Positions 56,837 through 64,000 of a stretch of DNA of 64,000 nt are shown in pieces (the stretch's first letter is position 1; each line of letters starts with the position of its first letter). The stretch is from Sternotherus odoratus. Lineage: Eukaryota > Chordata > Testudines > Kinosternidae. The stretch is taken from positions 3,730,651 through 3,794,650 of the forward strand of contig JAVMKO010000003.1 of the NCBI GenBank assembly GCA_032164245.1. Reading direction: 5' to 3'. Under the pieces are notes generated by a model. That model did no database searches. It had not been told where the DNA came from and was given only the letters and a program-made list of their open reading frames with translations. A program made the translations under genes and the position numbers.

Positions 56837-59800
56837 GTAAGCGTGAATCCTAGAGAGATGGAAAGGCTGGATTGCTGCCAGCTGAATGCAGGAACCAAAC
56901 ATAAGTATTTTTAAATCAGCAGGCCTGGATCATCTGCACCCAAGAGTCCTCAAAGAGCTGGCTCAGGAGGTTCTTGGCCCACTGACAATTTTTAATAAAT
57001 TTAGGAATACTGAGGAAATTCCAGAAGGCTGGAAGTATGCTAATGTTTTGTCAATATTCGAAAAGGTATAGAGGACTGACCCGACATGTTATAGGCCAGT
57101 TAGCCTGAAATGAACAAACTGATATGCCATTCATTCAATAAAGAATTAAAGGATGGGAATATATTTAAAGCAGATTTATAAGGTTTTATGGAAAACGGGT
57201 CATGTCAAACAACCCTGATTTCATGTTTTGATGCGATTACTCCTTTGGTTGTAACTGCATAGACATAACAAAAAGCAACTGCATAGACATAACAAACTTA
57301 GTTTTTTGTAAGGTGGTGTTTTTCATAGATTCCAAGGCAAGACCCACTGGGATCTTCTAGTCCAACCCTCCCTGTATAGCACAGGCCAAAGAACTTCCTC
57401 ACAATAATTCCTAGAGCATACCTCTTATAAAAATGCCCAATCTTGATTTTAAAAATTGCCATTGATGGAGAATCCATCCACCACAACCTTGGTAAATTGT
57501 TCCAAGGGTTAATTGCTCTCACGGTTAAAAATGGATGTCTTATTTCTGAATTTATCTAGCTTCTCCTTCTAGCCACTGGACCATGTTAGACCTGTCGCTA
57601 CTAGATTGAAAAGCCCATTTGTAATTATTTGTTCCCCATGTAGATATTTATGGAGTTTTCATCAAACCACCTCTTAGCCTCTTTAAGCTACATAGACTGA
57701 GCTCCTAGAATCTATCACTACAAAGCAGGTTTTCTAATCCTTTAATCATTCTTATGGCTCTTCTCTGAACCCTCTGCAATTTATCAACATCCTTCTTGAA
57801 CGTTAGACACCAGAACTGGACACAATATTCCAGCAGTGGTTTCACCAGTGCCAAATACAGAGGTCAAATAACCTCTCTGCTCCAACTTGAGATTCCCCTG
57901 TTTATGCATTCAAGTACCACATGACATCTGGATTAAAAATTAGCATGAGGCAGTACCAGTGAAGCACAGGTTAAATGAACTGAGAACAGGCTAACTTGCA
58001 GATCTCCAAAAGTAATTTTCAGAGGGCTCATTGAATGCAGCTGTTTCTACTGGGGTTCTGCAGGGATCAGTACTTGGTATGATAGTATTCAGTATTTTTA
58101 CCAATGACTTGGAAATAAATATACAATTGCTGCTGATAAAAAATGTCCTGATGACACATAGATTGGCAGAATGGTAAATAATGAAGAGGACAAGGCAGTC
58201 ATAGAAAGAGTTCTGGAGAACTTGTTTGGCAAATGTGGCCCAATCAAGCAAAATGCATTTTCATACAGCCCGGCACAGAGTTCTACGTCAAGGAACAAGG
58301 AGGGCATATTCAGCTGTGGAGTTAACTATCTTGAGTAGTTTTGTATCATTGGCAAAACTGGCCAGTTCACTGTTTCCCCCCTTTTCTAGATCATTTCTGA
58401 ATATGTTGAACAACACTGGTCCCAGTACAGATCCTTGGGGGGATCTTGCTATTTATCTCTCTTCATAAACTCACCATTTATTTCTACCCTTTGTTTCCTG
58501 TCTTTTAACCAGTTACTGGTCCATGAGGAGACCTTCTCTCTTATCCAATGACAACTTACTTTGCTTAAAAACCTTTGATGAAGGATCTTGTTAAAGGCTT
58601 TCTGAAAGTTCAGGTACACTCTATCCACTGGATCACCCTTGTCCACACGCTTGTTCACCTCTATGACATTACGCCCCATATTCTTCATGGAAATATTGTT
58701 ATGATATGCATATGGCACAACTAAGATGGGTCAGGTGAGATATCATTGGAAAGACTATGATTTACAGAATGTGATTATCCTATTTGTATGCATGTATCAT
58801 TTCTATATCTGAAGTTAGGAAGATGGGCTCTGTGTCAATTACAAAAGTGCTTGCATCAGGGGAACGCCCACCCGACAGTAGGCAATTAGCCCGGATGGGG
58901 CATTAGGAAGGACAATAGGACTTTGAAGATACTAATCTTCCTCCTTCCTGAGACGTTTCCTGGGATGCTGCTTTGACAGTGCAGGGTCATGTGATCATGT
59001 CACCTGGTACTGAACATCATTTTGGACTCCTGGTATTTTTCCACTAGGAGAGGGTGGGGGTCAAACTGGGAGACAAAGGATTCCTGTCTAGGGTGACCAG
59101 ATGTCCTGATTTTTATAGGAACAGTCCCAATTTTTGGTTCTTTTTCCCACAGAGGCTCCTATTACCCCCCACATTTGCTGTCTGGTCACCCTACTCCTGT
59201 CATATCCAAATCTCATTTAAGGTTGGGAAGTGAGTTAAGCTAGGTTCTTCTCCACTGCTTCCCTACCCAAAAAAGGAAGACTGCTGAAAACACCTGGAGA
59301 AACAAAGGAACTAACCCGGGGGAGGAGGGGGGCAGGCAAGAAAGCCAAGGTGAAAAAGATCTAGAGTGTGAAAGGAACACTTGAATATTGGAATGGCAAG
59401 CAGTGCAGTTTACCTTCCAGAAACTTTGCCACCTTCACAAAAGAACATTTAGGGTGAGAATGTGTTACTATTAATCAGTGAATTTAGTATTTTAAGCTTA
59501 GGCTGCATGTTTTGTATTATTTGCTCTGTAATCTCCTTTGATCTGTTTGCTATCCTTAATAATCACTTAAAATTTACCCTTTGTAGTTCATAAACTTGTT
59601 GGTTTAATCTAAAACTCAGTTTGTGCAATTCATAACTGGGGTGGGGGGAGGACGCAAAAAGCTGTGCATATCTTCTTCCACATTGCGGGAGGAAGCTGTA
59701 TAGATCTCTGTACAATGCAAGACAATATATTTTTGGATTTACACTCCATCTGAGTGCTAGCAGTCCCCGAGCTGAGTCGTCCCACACAGAGCAGATTGTA

Positions 59801-62800
59801 TACTCCGTGTGATTCTATCCCTACTTGTGTATGTGTTTGAAGCAGAACAGGATGTGGGAGCCCAGACTGGTGGAACGGGAATGCTCAGGGGCACCCCAGT
59901 AGATCAGGTGGCCCCGGAATGGGGGTCCAACCTGTCACAATCCCCCCCCCCCAGAATTCTAGTAGATTGGTGAGGCATGATTTCCCTTTTCAAAAGCCAT
60001 GTTGACTCTTCCGCAAGAAACTGTGTTCCTCGATATAGCTGATCATTCTGTTCTTTACTATAGTTTCAATCAATTTGCCACATACTATAGTTAAGCTCAC
60101 TAGCCTGTAATTGCCAGGACGCCTCTGGGGCCTTTTTAAATAATCAGCATTATATTAGCTACCCTTCAGACATCTGGCAGAGAGGCTGGTTTAAGTAATA
60201 GGTTAACTACCACAGTTAGTAATTCTGCAACTTCATATCCGACTTCCTGCAGAACTCTTGGGTTCCTGCAGAACTCTTCCTGCAGAACTCTTGGCTGCAT
60301 CACAGGAAAGCACAATGCCTACCCAGGATGCCTCAGAGTGCAATAGTCTCCCATATGGAAAAATTTCCCTCTGGCCCCACATGGCAATCACCTCTGGCTT
60401 ATTGTTATCCCAGTTGTATTGAGGAGTTCTCTTATAACCCTGCTGCTTTCTCTGTGTGTGGCAGGCTTCTCCGAGGAAGAGGAAGAGGAGGCACAGAGAC
60501 AAAAAGGGGGAACCGAACGGTAAGCAGTCCCTGCCCCTCCTGCTGTGGTGGCAGACTTGGGCCCCATGCAAAGCAAAGAAATAGGGTCTATTCCCCCAGC
60601 TGTCTCCACTCCTCCTGCGAGGGCACCATCATGCCCAGAGGCGCTGGCTGGGGCTCTGTTCACAGGTTGCCCCTGAAACCCGGGGCTCTAGGGTGCTATG
60701 GAGCAGAGGGTGCTCAAGCAGCTCAATGGCTCCTTTGTGTCTCACTTCTGGCAGCTTTTTGGCACTGTGAGGAAGAGTGGGAGGAGGCTTGTGCATCCCG
60801 AGAGACAAGGTAAGCAATGCCCCCCTCCACTGCATTGGGTCAATCCCCTCCTTTGTCATCGCAGTTCATCCCCACCCAGGGGCAGTAGCTTAGTAATACC
60901 CCCCTGCCCTGATCTATGTACCAGGCAAGCAACTCTTCTCCTTAGCATCATGCAATTCATTCCCACCCAGCAGAAGTTGCCCTCCCTAGTCCACCCCCCA
61001 TGCATCATACAGTGGGTCATTCCCTTTCTTGAGCATCACACAGCTCATTTAACTGGGGGGTGGGAGGGTGTAGATTGTGTCCACTGGACTGGCCCATCCT
61101 CCCCTCCCAATTCTGGGGGGAAATGCTTTATGGGGCCAGCCCTGTGCACACCAGGGAGATGAGAGGGAGAGTTCAGGGAGGAAGGCTGGCCTTTCTAGAA
61201 TGGTGGGTAGGGTAAAAGGGGGGTGACAGCCCTTGTGCAATGACCCCCCCTATCCTCCTTATCCACCCACACCCTCGTCTCCAGTCCCCCAGCATGGGTT
61301 CCCAGTAGGATTTGAATCCTGGACCTTCAGCCTTGCAGCATAAAGCACCCATTCGAGCTGGAGAAGTAGCCACATTAATTAGTAGCTGTAGTAGGCCATT
61401 TTCCTTTACATTGCCTAGCTTCTGCGGAAGGGACATGACACACATGCTGCCAGCAGGACACATTCTCACCTTCTCAACACTAGACAGGGATCGCCCAACA
61501 ACCCAGCTGACCCAAAACCAGAACGTCCAGGGCCTGGGCATTGCAGGGGATGAGGCTGCCTCAGTGGAGAATGGGACAGGGAACCTCTCAGTGCCGCACC
61601 CCGGGGTAAAAGAGGGCCTGAGGGCAGGGCCTGCACTCAGCTAACTGCTCTCTCTGTCCCACAGCTGCCCTGTGCCCGAGGAGAATCTCACCTTGGCTGA
61701 CAGGCTCAGCATCGTTGAGAGGAGGAGGAGAGAGTACATGGGCAGACACGTGAATGAAGTTCCGATAACGTAAGGCAACTGAATGGGGAGCATTCGGGGG
61801 GCTGGATGGGAGAGGATAGTGAATGTGGAGCAGAAGGGGGCAGGGAAAACCAGACACTCCAAGATCCTAAAATAACAGGGAAAAAGCCACGAAGGGTCTG
61901 GCTACACTACCTGCTGGATCGGCGGTTAGCGCTTGATGTATCGGGGATCGATTTATCACATCTCATCTAGACACTATAAATCGATCCCCGAATCGACTCC
62001 CGTACTCCACCTCGGCAAGAGGAGTAAGTGGAGTGGACAGGGGATCGGCTGTGGTCGACTCGCTGCCGTGGGGACGGCCAGGTAAGTCAAGCAAAGATAC
62101 TGTGACTTCAGCTACACTATTCTCACAGTTGAAGTTGCATATCTTAGGGTCGACCCCCGACCCCCATAGTGTAGCCCAGCCCTAAGAGGCTTTAGCTTCC
62201 AAGGTGAGATCCCAGGGAAAGTGAGGTGAGGGATTATCAGAAATCAAATGCAGAGACACAAGCGGGGGTTGTGAGTAGGATCAAATCCTTCTGCACGACA
62301 GTATCTCCCAGCAGGCAACTGTCTAGAACCTTCCCTTGCTCCCTGCTATGTGTGAAAGAAACACCAATCAAACGACACCCTGTGATGGGGTGTCCACCAT
62401 GCATAGGACTGGAAGGGGTTAAGGTTGCCAGACCAAAGATCCATCTAGCCTAGTGTCCTGTCTTCTGAAAGTGGCCAATGGCAAATGCTTCAGAGGGAAT
62501 GAACAGAACATGTAACCATCAAGTGATCCATCCCCTGTCGTCCATTTCCAGCTTCAGACAAACAGAGACTGAGGGCACCATACCTGCCCATCCTGGCTAA
62601 GAGCCACTGATGAATTTATCTAGTTCTTTTTTGAACCCTGTTTATAGTCTTGGCCTTCTCAACATCCTCTGGCAAGGGCTACACACACACGCTCACATCT
62701 TCCTCACCTCAACCAATTTTTGTTAGCTAATCTTTCTGTTGAGATATCACAGGTTCCCCAATCATGCTCACGGCCCCATTGCGCTAGGTGCTGCACATGT

Positions 62801-64000
62801 GCGTGTGACGAAGGGGTTATTGTTATCGATCAAACGAGTGCCAGCTCCCCCTCTCAGTCCTTCGTTATCCAGTTGATTTCCTTGGGTCAGAGTGGTGTGC
62901 CATGCATGCCCCTTTGCACAACAGTGGGAAGGCTGTGCCCAAGTCCCACCTTTTCTCAGCAGGGCCATGTCCCATCTGTCCCTTTCTGCTCTCTCCCACA
63001 GGCCAAGTGTGAGGACACTTGCGGTGAGCAACTTCTCCGATTCCTCTATCGAATCCAGCACCTCTTTGCTTTGGAGACCCAGCTCCTTTTCCCAGAGAGA
63101 AGCCTCCATGACTTGGTCAGGGTCCCTCTGCCACGCAAGGGAGATCATGCCTGTTGCGGGCTGGGAGGGATCACTTCCCCTTTATAGGAGCGAGTTGAGA
63201 GAGCCCCTTACCAGCACCAAAGGAACTGAAGAGAAGTTGGAGCTGCACAAGGAGAGGAAGGTTATCTCGGGAGAAGTCTCCCACCTGAGGTCAGAGGCAC
63301 AGGCAGGTGAGAGCAGGGCAGATTTTCCCAGGACCCAACACCACCAGGTTGCCCCAGAGGCATCAGGCTCTGGGCAGCTGACAAGATCCGTCCTTGACTC
63401 TCTCATTGCTGGGCAGGCGGAACAGATCAAGCACCTGACGGATATGTTGAGCAGCTCCCGCCCCTTGGCGGGCCAGGTCTCAGTCTGCCAGCAGTGCCAC
63501 AAGACACATCCAGGAAAGATGAAGGCTAAGAAAACTCTAGAAGAGACACAAGTATCTGCTCAGCAGCCTGGTCTTCGAGACATCACGACTCCACGGGGGC
63601 TTGATGGAACTGCGAATTCAAAGCTCTCCAGGGACCAGCCGTCAACCAGAGTCTGCAAGACGTGCGGTAAGTCTCGACGGAAGAGACCAGATGGCTCTGC
63701 AGGTACTGACGTGCCCAGAAGATCCCATGGAATTCCACAGCGATGGATGCCAGGAGACTCCTCAGCACCATCCAACCACAACAAGATGCCAGTGCTGTGG
63801 CTCCTTCCAGCAGAGAGGAGCAAGACGCAGGCTGGAATGGGGAAAAAGGCTCCCACCAAGCAACCAAAGATGGTGTCCATTGCTACAAGTACAACAGGGC
63901 TGTTGGAAGCTGGGGAGAAAGCAACTAGAAGTCCTGATGGTTCTCGACCAAATGCCTTCAGAGCTAGGACACCATCCCCTTCCACGAAAAAAGTTCCAGC
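56729..64000 (+). CDS. Five-exon single-pass membrane protein gene, intact frame, 3' end outside window (unit 2)
   Basis: The exons are 56729-56836, 60465-60519, 60755-60809, 61665-61769 and 63002 to beyond 64000. All visible splice sites are AG/GTAAG and phases are compatible, giving one open frame from the exon-1 ATG to the window edge. Aligned to unit 1 the stop would be near 64103, for about 474 residues. Layout: residues 1-13 short N-terminus, 14-31 transmembrane, 32-54 highly basic, 55-73 Cys/Glu-rich, 74-108 charged helix-like, 109-474 Ser/Lys/Arg-rich tail. The tail has CxxC pairs at about 270-273 and 326-329, possibly a metal-binding pair. The positive-inside rule predicts a cytosolic tail. 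Function is unknown. The layout recalls SPATA31/FAM205- or SPEM-like germ-cell proteins, without a sequence match I can defend. Confidence 0.75.
56910..57225 (+). mobile_element. CR1 LINE fragment in intron 1 (unit 2)
   Basis: Duplicate of 39385-39700. Confidence 0.85.
57320..57934 (-). mobile_element. CR1 LINE 3' fragment in intron 1 (unit 2)
   Basis: Duplicate of 39796-40410. Confidence 0.9.
58014..58264 (+). mobile_element. CR1 LINE fragment in intron 1 (unit 2)
   Basis: Duplicate of 40490-40740. Confidence 0.8.
58304..58661 (-). mobile_element. CR1 LINE fragment, left part of interrupted copy (unit 2)
   Basis: Duplicate of 40780-41137. Confidence 0.85.
58662..59939. mobile_element. Solo LTR in CR1 (unit 2)
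   Basis: Duplicate of 41138-42393, with the first bases mutated (TATGAC instead of TGTGAC) and an extra 22 bp (cgagctgagtcgtcccacac plus two bases) near 59766-59787. No viral genes. Confidence 0.65.
59089..59194. mobile_element. Short MITE nested in the LTR (unit 2)
   Basis: Duplicate of 41565-41670. Confidence 0.85.
59951..60303 (-). mobile_element. CR1 LINE fragment, right part, uninterrupted (unit 2)
   Basis: Continuous minus-strand CR1 across the site where unit 1 carries 42652-42972. A small tandem repetition of 'cctgcagaactctt' is present near 60246-60290, as in unit 1. Confidence 0.85.
60465..60519 (+). CDS. Exon 2, basic segment (unit 2)
   Basis: 55 nt with AG acceptor and GTAAGC donor. 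It encodes '[18 protein letters not shown]', one residue different from unit 1. Confidence 0.72.
60755..60809 (+). CDS. Exon 3, Cys/Glu-rich segment (unit 2)
   Basis: 55 nt, phase 1 in and phase 2 out, identical to unit 1. Long upstream frames such as 60328-60813 arise from reading introns. Confidence 0.72.
61665..61769 (+). CDS. Exon 4, charged segment (unit 2)
   Basis: 105 nt identical to unit 1, including both splice sites. Confidence 0.75.
61894..62184. mobile_element. TIR DNA element in intron 4 (unit 2)
   Basis: Duplicate of 44666-44956. Its central palindrome has lost several pairs through substitutions in one arm and part of the other. Confidence 0.7.
62433..62718 (-). mobile_element. 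CR1-type tail fragment in intron 4 (unit 2)
   Basis: Duplicate of 45205-45490. Confidence 0.8.
63002..64000 (+). CDS. Exon 5, open to the window edge (unit 2)
   Basis: In phase with exon 4 and open for 999 nt to the edge. It retains 13 bases (63070-63082, 'tttggagacccag') missing from unit 1, encoding '[13 protein letters not shown]' across the site. Both CxxC motifs are present. The expected stop and AATAAA signals lie just outside. Confidence 0.8.

Larger units (their letters stand above)
51670..64000 (+). repeat. Tandem segmental duplication, unit 2 (truncated by window)
   Basis: It repeats 34086-46759 in the same order and orientation. Differences from unit 1 are a 67-bp gap near 52193, a 22-bp insertion near 59766, absence of the 321-bp segment near 60198, an extra 13 bp at 63070-63082, and scattered substitutions. 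The right end lies outside the window. Confidence 0.95.

Overview
The window is vertebrate nuclear DNA, most likely from a turtle. The evidence is dense CR1 LINE fragments in both orientations, a SINE with a tRNA head and a CR1 tail, MIR/CORE-SINE remnants, hAT-like elements, and short elements opening 'gtgaccagatgtcccg' that I associate with chelonian genomes. The species assignment is an inference; a crocodilian is the main alternative. There is no prokaryotic gene organisation, and most reading frames longer than 60 codons are accidental.

Positions 1-34085 appear to be gene-poor. They hold the edge of a CpG-rich block (1-200), minisatellites with periods of 77 bp (about 780-1260) and 31 bp (13886-14410), two members of an element family carrying internal G-rich tandem repeats (about 615-1350 and 18480-19445), CR1 tails, MITE-like elements, a truncated U2 snRNA pseudogene on the minus strand (11184-11293), a long AT-rich hairpin (7121-7204), and LTR-like GC-rich blocks (3300-3760, 32910-33700).

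Positions 34086-64000 form a head-to-tail tandem segmental duplication. Unit 1 is 34086-51669 (17,584 bp). Unit 2 starts at 51670 and runs off the window. The units are near-identical by eye, with a few substitutions per kb and a handful of indels.

Each unit carries one five-exon gene on the plus strand that I could assemble from splice sites and reading-frame phase. Exon 1 encodes a short N-terminus and one transmembrane segment. Three short exons encode a basic juxtamembrane stretch, a Cys/Glu-rich stretch and a charged helix-like stretch. A long last exon encodes a Ser/Lys/Arg-rich tail with two CxxC motifs. In unit 2 (exons at 56729, 60465, 61665 and neighbours) the frame is open through all exons to the window edge. 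By alignment to unit 1 its stop would lie about 100 bp beyond, giving about 474 residues. In unit 1 a 13-bp deletion at 45841/45842 shifts the frame in exon 5 and creates a stop at 45868-45870, so that copy is probably a pseudogene or encodes a truncated protein. I do not recognise the family. The exon layout and topology recall testis-expressed, fast-evolving single-pass proteins such as SPATA31/FAM205 or SPEM, but I see no residue-level match.

The first intron of both copies is a mosaic of CR1 pieces interrupted by an LTR of about 1.26 kb, which itself carries a small MITE. Downstream of the unit-1 gene are a CpG-rich block with twin CCAAT boxes (about 47400-47700), a 57-bp minisatellite (47715-48190) and a complete hAT-like element with an 8-bp target duplication (48627-49389).
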